Origin: Rhizobiales bacterium Ga0077537
GTDB lineage: Bacteria; Pseudomonadota; Alphaproteobacteria; Rhizobiales; Hyphomicrobiaceae
DNA length: 64,000 nucleotides
Direction: 5' to 3'
Assembly: GCA_001464955.1 (NCBI GenBank)
Contig: LNEM01000015.1
Location: 1 to 64,000, forward strand
This document shows, piece by piece, positions 18,417 to 29,132 of the stretch. Under the pieces are notes generated by a model. That model was not told the origin of the DNA. It saw nothing but the letters and a program-made list of their open reading frames with translations, and searched no databases. The position numbers and the translations under genes are program-made. Every line of letters starts with the position of its first letter. Within the stretch, counting starts at the first letter, position 1.

Positions 18417-19595
18417 ATGAGCAAGTCACGCGCGCTGACGCTGTTGCTGGTGGCCGAGTTGGCCGCCATGAGCCTCTGGTTCGTCTCCGCCGCCATCCTG
18501 CCCGACATGATCCGCGAGGCGGCCATCTCCCCCGCGCGACAGGCGGCCCTGTCGAGCGCCGTGCAGGCGGGCTTCGTCGTCGGCGCCGTCGTGTCGGCCG
18601 TCCTCGGCATCTCCGACCGCTTCGATCCGCGCCGCGTCTTTGCCCTGTCCGCGATCGCGGCCGGGCTTTGCAACGGCGTCCTCCTGATCGCGCCACCCGG
18701 TAGCATCCCCGCCATCGCCGCCCGGTTCGCGACCGGCGCGCTGCTCGCGGGCGTCTATCCGGTCGGCATGAAGATCGCGGTCGGCTGGGGCCAGCGCGAC
18801 CGCGGCTTTCTCGTCGGCGCCCTCGTCGGCGCACTGACGCTGGGTTCCGCCGCACCGCATCTGCTGGCGCTCTTCGGCGGTGCCGACTGGCGCCTGACGG
18901 TTGCCATATCATCCGTCGCCGCCATCGCGGCAGGCCTCGTCGGGCTCGCCGTGCAGCTCGGTCCCCATCACGCCCGCTCCGCGACGTTCGACCCGAAGAG
19001 CATCTGGGTCGCCTGGACCAACCGCCGCGTCCGCCTCGCCTACGCCGGCTATCTCGGCCACATGTGGGAACTCTATGCCATGTGGGCCTGGATCGGCGTC
19101 GCCTCGGCCGCCTCCTACGCCGCCACGATGCCCGCCGACGCAGCGATCACCCTCGCCAAACTGACGGCGTTCCTCGCGATCGGTCTCGGTGCGGCCACGA
19201 GCGTCGTGGCGGGTCTCGTCGGCGACCGCATCGGCAAGGCGACAACAGCCGCCATCGCCATGGCCGTCAGTGGAGCCTCGGCGCTGCTCGTCGCCACCAC
19301 GTTCGCCGGTCCCGCATGGCTGACCTTCGCGCTGATCATGATCTGGGGCGCGAGCGTGGTGCCGGACTCGGCCCAGTTCTCCGCCCTCGTCGCCGACGCC
19401 GCACCGCCCGAGGTGGCGGGCAGCCTGCTCACGTTCCAGACCGCGCTCGGTTTCGCCTTGACCATCGTGACCGTGCAGATCGTGCCTGTCGCGGCGGCGG
19501 CCGTCGGCTGGCCACTCGTTCTGGCGAGCCTCGCGGTCGGCCCCGCATTGGGCATCGTTGCCATGCTGCGTCTCAACGCACTTTCAAAGGGCTGA
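18417..19595 (+). CDS. MFS transporter
   Basis: A 392-residue permease with about 12 hydrophobic helices (AELAAMSLWFVSAAILPDM in TM1, ARFATGALLAGVYPVGMKIA in TM4, and a central loop near HHARSATFDPKS). It starts 12 bp after the monooxygenase stop, so the two are almost surely co-transcribed and may handle the same compound. The exact subfamily and substrate are not recognisable. Confidence 0.82.
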   Translation: MSKSRALTLLLVAELAAMSLWFVSAAILPDMIREAAISPARQAALSSAVQAGFVVGAVVSAVLGISDRFDPRRVFALSAIAAGLCNGVLLIAPPGSIPAIAARFATGALLAGVYPVGMKIAVGWGQRDRGFLVGALVGALTLGSAAPHLLALFGGADWRLTVAISSVAAIAAGLVGLAVQLGPHHARSATFDPKSIWVAWTNRRVRLAYAGYLGHMWELYAMWAWIGVASAASYAATMPADAAITLAKLTAFLAIGLGAATSVVAGLVGDRIGKATTAAIAMAVSGASALLVATTFAGPAWLTFALIMIWGASVVPDSAQFSALVADAAPPEVAGSLLTFQTALGFALTIVTVQIVPVAAAAVGWPLVLASLAVGPALGIVAMLRLNALSKG

Positions 19596-19664
19596 CGGCC
19601 CTTGGCGAGAGCGACATTCCGCGCCTAGGATGCTCCGTACGCCCGCCCTGACGAGGACCACGCC

Positions 19665-20597
19665 ATGACCCAGCGCACCAATCAGCGGATTGCCTATTAC
19701 AACGGCAAGTATGTGCCGGAAGGCGAGGTGCGCATCCCCTACCGCGACCGCAGTTTCCTCTATGGTGACGGCTGCTTCGACATGACCCGGACCTTCGCCG
19801 GCAAGCCCTTCCGCGTGAAGGAGCACATCGACCGCTTCTACCGCTCGCTCGCCTACCTGCAGATCGACATCGGCCTGACACCCGGCCAATTGACAGACAT
19901 CACGCACGAGGTCGTGGCCCGCAACGCCCATCTCCTCGGCGAGGGCGAGGACTGGTGGGTCGGCCAGCGTGTCTCGCGCGGCATCAAGAGCGTGGGCGAG
20001 GGCATGGACCCGTGGGAGGACATGGGGCCGACCGTCGTGGTCGACTGCATGCCGCTGCCCTTCAAGGCCCGCGCGCCCCATTACCGCGACGGCATCCGCG
20101 TCGTCGTCCCGTCCGTGCGTCGCACGCCGCCCGGTTCGCTCTCCCCGCGCGTCAAGACGCACAACTACCTCAACATGATCATGGGCGACCTCGAAGCCCG
20201 CGACCGCGATCCGGAAAGCTGGGCCGTCCTGCTCGACGAGAACGGCAACCTCTGCGAGGGCATCGGCTCCAACATCTTCATCGTCAAGGACGGGCGCATC
20301 TCGACGCCGCAGGGCCGTTACGTGCTCGAAGGCATCTCGCGCCAGACCGTGATCGAGCTGGCCCGCCAGGAGGGCTTCGAACTCGTCGAGCGCGACATCG
20401 ATCTCTACGACGCCTACACCGCCGACGAGGTCTTCCTGACGTCGACGAGCCTCTGCCTCTGCCCGGTCTCGAAGATCAACCACGCGACGATCGGCGACGG
20501 CAAGGTTCCGGGACCCGTCGCGAGCCGCCTGCTCAAGGCCTATTCCGACTACGTCGGCCTCGACATTGCAGCCCAATACTTGAAACGTTTGGATTGA
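19665..20597 (+). CDS. Class IV PLP aminotransferase (branched-chain/D-amino acid type)
   Basis: A 310-residue fold-type IV PLP enzyme. The Schiff-base Lys is Lys164 in PRVKTHNYLNMIMG; other landmarks are YRDRSFLYGDGCFDM near the N-terminus, CEGIGSNIFIVKDG and GISRQTVIELA. IlvE-like enzymes transfer amino groups between branched-chain amino acids and 2-oxoglutarate; D-alanine transaminase and aminodeoxychorismate lyase share the fold. GACGAGGACC precedes ATG 19665. It stands alone between an MFS gene and phoD. Confidence 0.85.
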   Translation: MTQRTNQRIAYYNGKYVPEGEVRIPYRDRSFLYGDGCFDMTRTFAGKPFRVKEHIDRFYRSLAYLQIDIGLTPGQLTDITHEVVARNAHLLGEGEDWWVGQRVSRGIKSVGEGMDPWEDMGPTVVVDCMPLPFKARAPHYRDGIRVVVPSVRRTPPGSLSPRVKTHNYLNMIMGDLEARDRDPESWAVLLDENGNLCEGIGSNIFIVKDGRISTPQGRYVLEGISRQTVIELARQEGFELVERDIDLYDAYTADEVFLTSTSLCLCPVSKINHATIGDGKVPGPVASRLLKAYSDYVGLDIAAQYLKRLD

Positions 20598-20681
20598 TCC
20601 GGTCGCGCAGCGTCGGGCTGGCGATCTGCCCGCGAATCACATGATGCCTGTGACGCTGGAGAGCGAGACGGGACCCACATC

Positions 20682-22292
20682 ATGTCGAGCGATGACCGAG
20701 ACGATGCCAGCCTGTCTCGACCCGACCGGCGCCGCGCACTCGGTTGGGGCGGCGCGGCCGTCGCGCTGTCGCTCGGGGCCGACGCAACGCTGCTGCGGCA
20801 CGCCTGGGCCACGCCCCGTTTCAAGGCGACGCCATTCAGCCTCGGCATCGCCTCCGGTGACCCGGCCACCGACGGCTTCGTGATCTGGACCCGGCTGGCA
20901 CCCGAGCCGCTCAAACGAGGCGGCGGCATGCCGGCCCGCCCGGTCGGGGTGTCGTGGGAGATCGCCGCGGACGAGGCCATGACACGCCGCGTGGCCTCAG
21001 GCACAGCAACAGCACGCCCCGAGCACGCTCATTCGGTGCATGTCGAGGTCGCGGGCCTCGAACCCGGGCGAGACTATTTCTATCGCTTCGAGGTCGGGGG
21101 CGCATGGTCGCCGGTCGGTCGCGGACGCACGTTGCCGGCTCCGCGTTCCGCGGACCGCATCACCGTCGTCTCGGCCGGCTGCCAGCGCTACGAGGACGGC
21201 CATTTCACGGCCTGGCGTCACATCGCCACCGATCGACCGAATTTGGTGATCCACTACGGCGACTACATCTACGAGTACAAGGCGATCGCCCCCGGGACCG
21301 ATCGCGCAGCGCAAGTCGTCCGATCGATGCCCGGCGCGCCCGGCAAATGCCTGTCCCTCGACGACTTTCGCAATCGCTACGCCATTTACAAGCTGGACCC
21401 GGATCTGCAGGCCGCCCACGCGGCGGCACCGTTCGTCACGAGCTTCGATGACCATGAAGTCGAAAACGACTGGGCCGGCTTCGTCAGCGAGAACAGCGAC
21501 GTCTCGCGGGCGGCATTCGCCAACCGCCGGTCCGCCGCTTTCAAGGCGTGGTACGAGCACATGCCGTTGCGAAAAAGCCAGGCACCGAGAGGGCCCGACA
21601 TTCTGGCCTATCGACGACTGCGCATCGGCGACCTCGCCCAGTTCGATATCCTCGACACCCGGCAATATCGCTCCCCGCAAGTCTGCGACGCGGGCTGGGC
21701 CGTGTGCCCGGCCGCCCGTGAGAAGGCCCGGACCATGCTCGGCCGTCGGCAGGAGGAGTGGCTCCGAAGCGGATTGTCGATGCCCCGCGCGCGCTGGCAT
21801 GTTCTGGCGCAGCAGGTGCCGATGGCACGCCACGACCGCAACCCGGACCCGGCCGTGCTCGAGACCAACATGGACAAATGGGACGGCGCAACGGCCGCAC
21901 GCGATCGACTGTTCTCGGCCGTGAACGAGGCTGCCATCGCGCGGCTCGTCGTGCTCTCCGGCGACGTCCACCAGAACCGGGCCTATGAACTGCACCGCGA
22001 TTTCGACGCCCCGGCACGATCGCCGCTCGGCGTCGAGTTCGTCGCCACATCGATATCGTCTGGTGGCGACGGCCGCGCGACGCCGGCAAATGCCGCGAAG
22101 CTGCTGGAGACCAACCCCCACCTGAAGTTCGTCAATGCCGAGCGTGGCTACGTGCGCCACACGATCAGCCGCGACACGTGGACTGCGGATTACGTGACTG
22201 TGGGGAAAGTGTCGTCTCCCGATGGGCGGCCCCGGGTCAGGACACGTTTCGTCGTCGAGAGCGGCGACGTGCGCCTCCAGGCCTCGACATGA
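20682..22292 (+). CDS. phoD: PhoD-type alkaline phosphatase/phosphodiesterase
   Basis: Secreted calcium/iron phosphatase releasing phosphate from mono- and diesters. The 536 residues begin with a twin-arginine signal (RPDRRRALGWGGAAVALSL), as expected for PhoD, which folds before export by Tat. An N-terminal beta-sandwich domain (about 45-145) comes before the catalytic domain. Its metal-site blocks are SAGCQRYEDGHFTAW, HYGDYIYEY, SFDDHEVENDW and LSGDVHQNRAYEL. No Pho-box was identified. It is convergent with the lipoprotein gene at 22345. Confidence 0.9.
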   Translation: MSSDDRDDASLSRPDRRRALGWGGAAVALSLGADATLLRHAWATPRFKATPFSLGIASGDPATDGFVIWTRLAPEPLKRGGGMPARPVGVSWEIAADEAMTRRVASGTATARPEHAHSVHVEVAGLEPGRDYFYRFEVGGAWSPVGRGRTLPAPRSADRITVVSAGCQRYEDGHFTAWRHIATDRPNLVIHYGDYIYEYKAIAPGTDRAAQVVRSMPGAPGKCLSLDDFRNRYAIYKLDPDLQAAHAAAPFVTSFDDHEVENDWAGFVSENSDVSRAAFANRRSAAFKAWYEHMPLRKSQAPRGPDILAYRRLRIGDLAQFDILDTRQYRSPQVCDAGWAVCPAAREKARTMLGRRQEEWLRSGLSMPRARWHVLAQQVPMARHDRNPDPAVLETNMDKWDGATAARDRLFSAVNEAAIARLVVLSGDVHQNRAYELHRDFDAPARSPLGVEFVATSISSGGDGRATPANAAKLLETNPHLKFVNAERGYVRHTISRDTWTADYVTVGKVSSPDGRPRVRTRFVVESGDVRLQAST

Positions 22293-22344
22293 ACCGTGAG
22301 ACTACGCGGCCTATCGCAAACCGTCAGCAAACTGTCGCTGTATC

Positions 22345-23025
22345 TCAGCCTGCGCCGGGTGCCGTCTGGTCGAAGCCGACGAACACCTCGAACTCGCCAG
22401 GCCGTGAGCCGACCGGCACGTCGAACGTCACCGTGCGCACGGCCGAGAAGTAACCGACCGGCTTGTCGGCGGTGATCGCCACCTGCACGTCGGCCCGCTC
22501 GTTGGAGACGCGCGCCCGCTTGGCGTCGGTGACGAACACGTTGACCGGCAGCGCGACAGTGCCGGGCGTGCCTCTGGGGCCAAGCAGGACCCGGCCCGAG
22601 AAGCCGTACTTCACGGTCACGCGGTTGCCCTGGATCTGGCACTCCCGAGCCGTCTGTGTGATCTCACCGCGGTGCCGGACCGCGAGGCCATCCCCGACCT
22701 TGCCCGCTTCGTAGATGGTCACATGATGATCGCGCGGCCAGACGGCGAAGCGCGGACATCCGCCCGCCACGTCTCCACCGGTCGCCATCGGAGCATTGGT
22801 CTTGGCAGCGTCGAGCATCTGCTCGTGCGTGACCGCCTTGTCGGCTGTCTTGCTGGCTGACCCGCCGCCGAGCAACCCGCCGCCGATCCCGGATGTAATG
22901 GAGGACATGCCGCAGCCGCCTGCGAGCAGACTGAAGCCGACGATGCCGACTGTCCCCGCGGCGGCGCACAATCCGCGCTGAGCTGTTCGAGCCACGCTGT
23001 CCCCGTGCCGTTCGGACCGCAGCAT
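22345..23025 (-). CDS. Predicted lipoprotein, unknown function
   Basis: A 226-residue protein with a hydrophobic N-terminus ending in LLAGGC (candidate lipidated Cys38) followed by a Gly/Ser-rich linker (MSSITSGIGGGLLGGGSAS). The mature part has a beta-rich region (HVTIYEAGKVGDGLAVRHRGE, RVTVKYGFSGRVLLGPRG, and PVNVFVTDAKRARVSNERADV). No named family is recognised. It reads in the same frame as a very long minus-strand open frame; the lipobox marks the true beginning. ATG 23025 is the best start, though the ribosome site is weak. Convergent with phoD and divergent from ispH. Confidence 0.7.
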   Translation of the reverse strand: MLRSERHGDSVARTAQRGLCAAAGTVGIVGFSLLAGGCGMSSITSGIGGGLLGGGSASKTADKAVTHEQMLDAAKTNAPMATGGDVAGGCPRFAVWPRDHHVTIYEAGKVGDGLAVRHRGEITQTARECQIQGNRVTVKYGFSGRVLLGPRGTPGTVALPVNVFVTDAKRARVSNERADVQVAITADKPVGYFSAVRTVTFDVPVGSRPGEFEVFVGFDQTAPGAG

Positions 23026-23187
23026 CTGACGCGCTGCTGACCCCTCACCCCCACCCGCTACAACCGGACCATCACTCTTGTTCGAAGTCGATGTCAAGTG
23101 TAGCACCTTCTGTATCCCTCGCGGCGCTGACGCGCCGCCGCTTCCCACCGTGCCGCACTGCTGCGCGTTACCGGAGCCTCGACTGCG

Positions 23188-24159
<972 letters not shown>

Positions 24160-24177
24160 GAGGCATCGGGAACTGAC

Positions 24178-25173
24178 ATGGCCGTTTACACCGAAGTAGG
24201 CGACGAGGAACTCGCCGCCTTCGTCGCGAGCTATGGGCTCGGCGACGTCATCTCGTTCAAGGGCATCGCGGAAGGCGTCGAGAACACCAACTATCTCGTC
24301 GAAACGGCTTGCGGGTGGTTCATCCTGACGCTTTACGAGAAGCGCGTGGATCCGGCCGAACTCCCGTTCTTCCTCGGCCTGATGGAACACCTCGCGGCCC
24401 GCAGCCTGAGCTGCCCGACCCCGGTCCGTGACCGCGATGGGGCCAATCTGCGCGAGCTGGCCGGCCGCCCGGCCGCGATCGTCACCTTTCTCGAAGGCGT
24501 ATCCGTGCGCCGTCCGACGCCGGAGCATTGCCGGGAGGTGGGCATGGGGTTGGCCCGCATGCATCTGGCGGCTTCGGATTTCGCCTTGCGCCGGCCGAAC
24601 GGCCTCGGGCTCGCCAGCTGGTCGCCGCTTTTCCAGCGCTTTGCCGGTCGCGCGGACGAGATCCGTCCTGGTCTCGCGGCTCTCATCACCGCTGAGCTCC
24701 GTGACCTCGAAGCCCACTGGCCCGCAAACCTGCCGACCGGCGTGATCCATGCCGACCTGTTTCCGGATAACGTCTTCTTCCTGCAGGATCACGTCTCGGG
24801 GCTGATCGACTTCTACTTCGCCTGCACTGACGCCCTCGCCTACGACATCGCGGTCTGCCTCAACGCCTGGTGCTTCGAGCAGGACGGAGCCTTCAACATC
24901 ACGAAAAGCCGCGCCCTGCTGAAGGGCTACGAGAGCGTCCGTCCCCTCGAGAGCGCGGAGCGCGAAGCGCTGCCCATCCTCGCCCGCGGCTCGGCGCTCC
25001 GGTTTCTTCTCACGCGCGCCTACGATTGGATCAACACGCCGCCGGATGCGCTCGTGAAGCGGAAGGACCCGGGCGAATACGTCCGCCGGCTGGCATTCCA
25101 TCGGACCGTTGCGACGCCCGCCAGCTATGGCCTCGACTCGGCCGGGCCTGCCGCGGGGATCGCGGCCACATGA
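24178..25173 (+). CDS. thrB: Homoserine kinase ThrB (APH-like type)
   Basis: Phosphorylates homoserine on the way to threonine. This is the aminoglycoside-phosphotransferase-fold type found in alphaproteobacteria rather than the GHMP type. The 331 residues contain the nucleotide-lobe [12 protein letters not shown], the catalytic [11 protein letters not shown] and the metal-binding LIDFYFA. The stop overlaps the rnhA start (ATGA), so the genes are translationally coupled. Confidence 0.95.
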   Translation: MAVYTEVGDEELAAFVASYGLGDVISFKGIAEGVENTNYLVETACGWFILTLYEKRVDPAELPFFLGLMEHLAARSLSCPTPVRDRDGANLRELAGRPAAIVTFLEGVSVRRPTPEHCREVGMGLARMHLAASDFALRRPNGLGLASWSPLFQRFAGRADEIRPGLAALITAELRDLEAHWPANLPTGVIHADLFPDNVFFLQDHVSGLIDFYFACTDALAYDIAVCLNAWCFEQDGAFNITKSRALLKGYESVRPLESAEREALPILARGSALRFLLTRAYDWINTPPDALVKRKDPGEYVRRLAFHRTVATPASYGLDSAGPAAGIAAT

Positions 25174-25631
25174 GCGACACCACGAGCCGACCGAAGATCG
25201 TGATCTACACCGACGGGGCCTGCTCCGGAAATCCGGGACCGGGCGGCTGGGGCGCAATCCTCATCTCGGGTCCGCACCGCAAGGAGCTGTCCGGCGGCGA
25301 GGCCGTGACGACCAACAACCGCATGGAGATGCTGGCTGCAATCTCGGCGCTGGAGGCCCTCAAGGCGCCGTCCGAGGTCGAGTTGTGGACCGACAGCAGC
25401 TACCTGAAGGACGGCATCTCGAAGTGGATCCACGGCTGGAAGCGCAACGGCTGGAAGACCGCGGACAAGAAGCCCGTGAAGAACGTCGAACTCTGGCAAC
25501 GCCTCGACAGCGCCCGCGTGCGCCACACGATCTCGTGGCACTGGGTGAAGGGCCACGCCGGCCACCCCGAGAACGAGCGCGCCGACGAACTGGCCCGCGA
25601 AGGCATGGCTCCCTTCAAGCGCAAGGGCTGA
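25170..25631 (+). CDS. rnhA: Ribonuclease HI
   Basis: Cleaves RNA in RNA-DNA hybrids. The 153 residues contain all catalytic residues: Asp15 ([16 protein letters not shown]), Glu53 ([10 protein letters not shown]), Asp75 (WTDSSY), Asp139 (ENERADELA), and the mobile His129 ([10 protein letters not shown]). ATG 25170 overlaps the thrB stop by four bases. It ends the ispH-thrB-rnhA unit and converges on the TRAP permease gene; the 69 bp between show no clear terminator. Confidence 0.97.
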   Translation: MSDTTSRPKIVIYTDGACSGNPGPGGWGAILISGPHRKELSGGEAVTTNNRMEMLAAISALEALKAPSEVELWTDSSYLKDGISKWIHGWKRNGWKTADKKPVKNVELWQRLDSARVRHTISWHWVKGHAGHPENERADELAREGMAPFKRKG

Positions 25632-25700
25632 CGGACGGCGAACGGTCACCCATCGCCCGAGAGGCGCAGGGATGACCGAAGCGCCGCGGCCGTCCCCACC

Positions 25701-27701
25701 TCAGCCCGTTTTCTCGAGCTGCGCCTCCCCGTGTCCGCGCGCCAGCCACGCGAGCCCGACGCCCGCGACACTGAGCACGGCGGCAATCTCGAGCAACTGG
25801 ATATGCGTGAGCCCGATCAGCGCATTCCCCGGCAGCGCCAGAACGAGGCCAGCCGCGATGAGCAGCAGCTTGGCCGGCAGCGCCATCCAGTTGCCGTCGA
25901 TCCGCCCGACACCCCAGAGATAGCCCTGCAGGCCAGCACAGATGAGCGTGATCCCGGCAACGGCCGTCGACAACACGATGGCGATCTCCGGCAGGCTGCC
26001 CCGCCCGATCAGGGCCGGATTGAGCACGAAGAAGAACGGGATGAAGTAGATGATGGAGCCGAGCCGCATGGCTTCCATGCCCGTCTTCATCGGGTCGGCC
26101 TTCGCGATGGAAGCCGCCGCGTAGGCGCCGATCGCAACCGGCGGGGTGATGAACGAGACCATGCCCCAGTAGAGCAGGAAGAGATGCACCGCGACCTTGT
26201 CGAGCCCACCGCCGACGAGGGCCGGCCCGACTGTCACGGCGAGGAACAGATAGGCCGCCGTGACCGTCATTCCGATCCCGAGCACGAAGCTCGTGAAGGC
26301 CCCCATGACGAGCAGCAGCAGCACGTTGTTGCCCGCGATGTTGACGAGCTCGTACGTCAGGCTGCCGATCTTGCCCGTCAGCGTGAGCGCACCGATGATG
26401 AGGCCGACGCCGGCGAGGATCGCGGCCAGCTCCGCGAACAGCTTGCCCACCGCCTCGAGGAACTCCACGAACTTGGCCCAGCTCCACCGATGTTCCGGAT
26501 TGAACTGGTTGATCACGATCAGCAGGAGGGTCGCGTAGTAGGGAGCCTGCGCCTCGCGCTGCAGATAGAGCAGCATGACCATCAGCAGCACGAACACCGC
26601 GACGTAGTACCAGCCGTCACGGATGACTTTCCCGAGTTTCGGCAGCTCGTCCTCCGGTAGCCCCTTCAGCCCGTAGCGCGCCGAGTAGGCATCGATTTGC
26701 AGGAAGAGCCCGAGATAATAGAGGAACGATGGAATGACGGCCGCGAGCACGATCTCCGCATAGGGCACCTCGATGAAGGTCGCCATGACGAAGGCCGTCG
26801 CGCCCATCACCGGCGGCATGAGGACGCCGCCGGTCGAGGCGCACGCTTCGACGCCGCCCGCATAGGCCGGCCGGAAGCCAACCCGTTTCATCGCCGGAAT
26901 GGTCAGCACGCCCGTCGTGAGCACGTTCGTGATGACGCTGCCCGACATCGACCCCATGAGGCCCGATGAGATGATCGCGACCTTGGCCGGCCCGCCGCGA
27001 TGCCGCCCCAGCGTCGCGAACGCGATGTTGAGGAAGAATGCGCCGCCACCCGTCATCTGCAGCGCGACGCCGAACACCAGGAACCCGACGACGAGGTTCG
27101 CAAAGGCGTTCATCGGAATGCCGAGAATGCTCTCGGTGCCGAAGATATGGAAGCCTGCCGTAATGTCCGCGCCGACGGGCTGCCCGCGCAGGAACCCCGG
27201 CGCATATCCCGCGATGATCGGATAGATCGACACCAGCAGCGTGATCGCGAAGATCGCCGTCCCGCCGGCGCGCCTGAGCGCTTCGAGTACGATAGCCCAC
27301 AGCACGAAGGCCATGATCCTGGCGGCGAAGGGCGCGTTGTATTCCCAGCCCTGATTGAGGATGGGATCGCTCTGGAACACGAAATAAGCCGGAATGGCGA
27401 ATGCCGCCGCTGCGATCAGCCAGTCGAGGATCGGGATGCTGTCCCGGTCACCCTTGCCGAACGGATAGAGCAGGAAAACCAGCGGCAGCAGCAGCGCCAG
27501 CATGGCGTAGAAGTATTGCGTTTCCAGCGGCACGAACAAGCCGAGGATCGGCCCTACGCCGAAGATCACGTACATCGACATAGCGACCGAGCCGATCCCC
27601 GCCGCAATGACGAGACTTCGTGGCAGAGGACCGAGCCGCCTGTAACGTGCAAGATCGATCTCTTCGGCCTTCTTCTCGCCGGCCGTGACGTCGAGTGCCA
27701 T
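25701..27701 (-). CDS. TRAP transporter fused permease (DctQM type)
   Basis: A 666-residue integral membrane protein in which the small (4-TM) and large (12-TM) TRAP subunits are fused, as usual in TAXI-type systems. Landmarks: an N-terminal four-helix part up to about residue 130, then the large-subunit blocks TAGFHIFGTESILGIPMNAFANLVVGF, KVAIISSGLMGSMSGSVITNV (Na+/substrate site region), EACASTGGVLMPPVMGATAFVMA, and the second half with ITPPVAIGAYAAASIAKADPMKTG. It works with the binding protein encoded 124 bp upstream. The substrate is unknown. Confidence 0.92.
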   Translation of the reverse strand: MALDVTAGEKKAEEIDLARYRRLGPLPRSLVIAAGIGSVAMSMYVIFGVGPILGLFVPLETQYFYAMLALLLPLVFLLYPFGKGDRDSIPILDWLIAAAAFAIPAYFVFQSDPILNQGWEYNAPFAARIMAFVLWAIVLEALRRAGGTAIFAITLLVSIYPIIAGYAPGFLRGQPVGADITAGFHIFGTESILGIPMNAFANLVVGFLVFGVALQMTGGGAFFLNIAFATLGRHRGGPAKVAIISSGLMGSMSGSVITNVLTTGVLTIPAMKRVGFRPAYAGGVEACASTGGVLMPPVMGATAFVMATFIEVPYAEIVLAAVIPSFLYYLGLFLQIDAYSARYGLKGLPEDELPKLGKVIRDGWYYVAVFVLLMVMLLYLQREAQAPYYATLLLIVINQFNPEHRWSWAKFVEFLEAVGKLFAELAAILAGVGLIIGALTLTGKIGSLTYELVNIAGNNVLLLLVMGAFTSFVLGIGMTVTAAYLFLAVTVGPALVGGGLDKVAVHLFLLYWGMVSFITPPVAIGAYAAASIAKADPMKTGMEAMRLGSIIYFIPFFFVLNPALIGRGSLPEIAIVLSTAVAGITLICAGLQGYLWGVGRIDGNWMALPAKLLLIAAGLVLALPGNALIGLTHIQLLEIAAVLSVAGVGLAWLARGHGEAQLEKTG

Positions 27702-27772
27702 GTGGAAACTCCGCGCGGGACCTGAGGCGGCTGCGCGCTCGACCGGAAAAACCGGCCAACGGGCAGTGCGAA

Positions 27773-27799
27773 CCAGCCGGTCCTCGTGAGACCGGCTGG
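27773..27799 (-). promoter_or_regulatory. Intercistronic hairpin between TAXI binding protein and permease genes
   Basis: Perfect 10-bp stem CCAGCCGGTC / GACCGGCTGG with a 7-nt loop, 26 bp after the binding-protein stop and 72 bp before the permease start. There is no T run. Such hairpins often protect the upstream binding-protein message or partly end transcription, so that more binding protein than permease is made. A smaller CCGGAAAAACCGG hairpin follows at 27743-27755. Confidence 0.6.
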
Positions 27800-27825
27800 A
27801 TGAACAGGACTTGGATCAGGCTGGA

Positions 27826-28980
27826 TTATTCGAAGACGACCGGGAGGTTGGCCTTCTTGAGACCTTCAGCGCGGGCTTTCATCCACTCGTCGGCGAACTT
27901 GTCGTCGGGGACATTCTTGGCCGCAAAGTCCTTCCAGGCCGCGGCGAGCACGTCCTGCCGCTTGATCATGGCGGCGTTGTTGGCCTCGTTCTCGGCCGTC
28001 CAGAGGCCCTTCTCCTTGAAGTACTTCGCCGCCGCCGGATGATACGGCATGACGTAGCTGAGCTTCTGGTTGCCGATCTGGTAGCCGTCCATGCCCGGGC
28101 CGGCGTCCTTGAACTCCTCGTAGTTCTCCATCACCGCCTTTGTCAGGCCGTAGGCGACGTCGTCGCTGACCGCCTTGGTGACGATGAACAGCGGATAGGG
28201 ATAGGTCGCGCCCTCCCAGGGACCCGGATTGCTCGTCCCCTTGGTGTAGGCCTGCACCGTCGTCTTCGACCACCACGGAGCGACCTTCAGCGCGCGGTCC
28301 CAGCCGGCCTTGTCGTCGTGCGGAAGCGGCGGGAAGAAGAGCCCGCGTGGCGATGCAGCGATGCGGCTGTAGTCGCTCGTCAGCGTCGAACCGAACACGA
28401 CGTCCGCCTGCCCGTTGATCACCGCCTCGAGTGACTGCCGGAAACCGGGAACTTCGACTTTCTGGACGTCAGCCCAGGTCAGGCCCGCGAATGCGAGGTG
28501 CGCTTCCGTCTGCACGTTGAGCGCAGGCGCGCCCTTCACGAACGTGACGCGCTTGCCCTTGATGTCGGCCGACGTCTTGATCCCGACGTCCGCGGCGACC
28601 GCGAGCTGCGCGCCATTACGTCCGATATTGTTGAACAGGCTGTAGACCGGCTGCGGACCCCACTGCTTGTCCGCGAACATCAGCACGCCTTCCTGCGCGA
28701 AGTAGGCGGCGATCCCGCAGGCGCACACCTGCGTCTGCCCGAGCTTCATCGGAATCATCCGCGACACGTCGTTCTTGCCGGGAATGATGCGCAGATTGAC
28801 GCCGTACTTCTTGGTCAGCATCTGGCCGAGACCGACGGACTGCGAATAGCCCGACGAACCGGTCTCATAGGCCGACCAGGAAATTTCCTTCGGCAACTTC
28901 AGGTCATTGGCGGCGACGGGGCTGCTCGCGCTCGCCAGAAACGCAGCGCCCACGATGAATCGCGTTGTCGTGAATGTCAC
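27826..28980 (-). CDS. TAXI family TRAP transporter substrate-binding protein
   Basis: Periplasmic solute receptor for the adjacent fused TRAP permease. The 384 residues start at GTG 28980, chosen for AGGGAG seven bases upstream and a signal peptide beginning there (TTTRFIVGAAFLASASSPVAA). The longer open frame has no such signals. The TAXI fold is recognised from WSAYETGSSGYSQSVGLGQML, KTSADIKGKRVTFVKGAP, INGQADVVFGST and the C-terminal helix EANNAAMIKRQDVL. Ligand unknown; TAXI proteins bind dicarboxylates, glutamate or other organic acids. Confidence 0.9.
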   Translation of the reverse strand: MTFTTTRFIVGAAFLASASSPVAANDLKLPKEISWSAYETGSSGYSQSVGLGQMLTKKYGVNLRIIPGKNDVSRMIPMKLGQTQVCACGIAAYFAQEGVLMFADKQWGPQPVYSLFNNIGRNGAQLAVAADVGIKTSADIKGKRVTFVKGAPALNVQTEAHLAFAGLTWADVQKVEVPGFRQSLEAVINGQADVVFGSTLTSDYSRIAASPRGLFFPPLPHDDKAGWDRALKVAPWWSKTTVQAYTKGTSNPGPWEGATYPYPLFIVTKAVSDDVAYGLTKAVMENYEEFKDAGPGMDGYQIGNQKLSYVMPYHPAAAKYFKEKGLWTAENEANNAAMIKRQDVLAAAWKDFAAKNVPDDKFADEWMKARAEGLKKANLPVVFE

Positions 28981-29132
28981 AGTTTCACTCCCTATTGTTT
29001 TGGTGTGGCGCCCTTCGGCTCCGTTGGACTGGACCGTTCTCACGGACCGTCGAACGGAAGGTTAGGTGCAGGGCGCGACCAAGGTCAACGGGGAACGACG
29101 GGCGGGGCGGGATTGGCGGGGATTGCAGGGCC

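Noticed and set aside
25672-25923. An 83-codon plus-strand frame just after rnhA
   Set aside because: Antisense to the end of the TRAP permease gene, Ser/Pro-rich, no domain or ribosome site.
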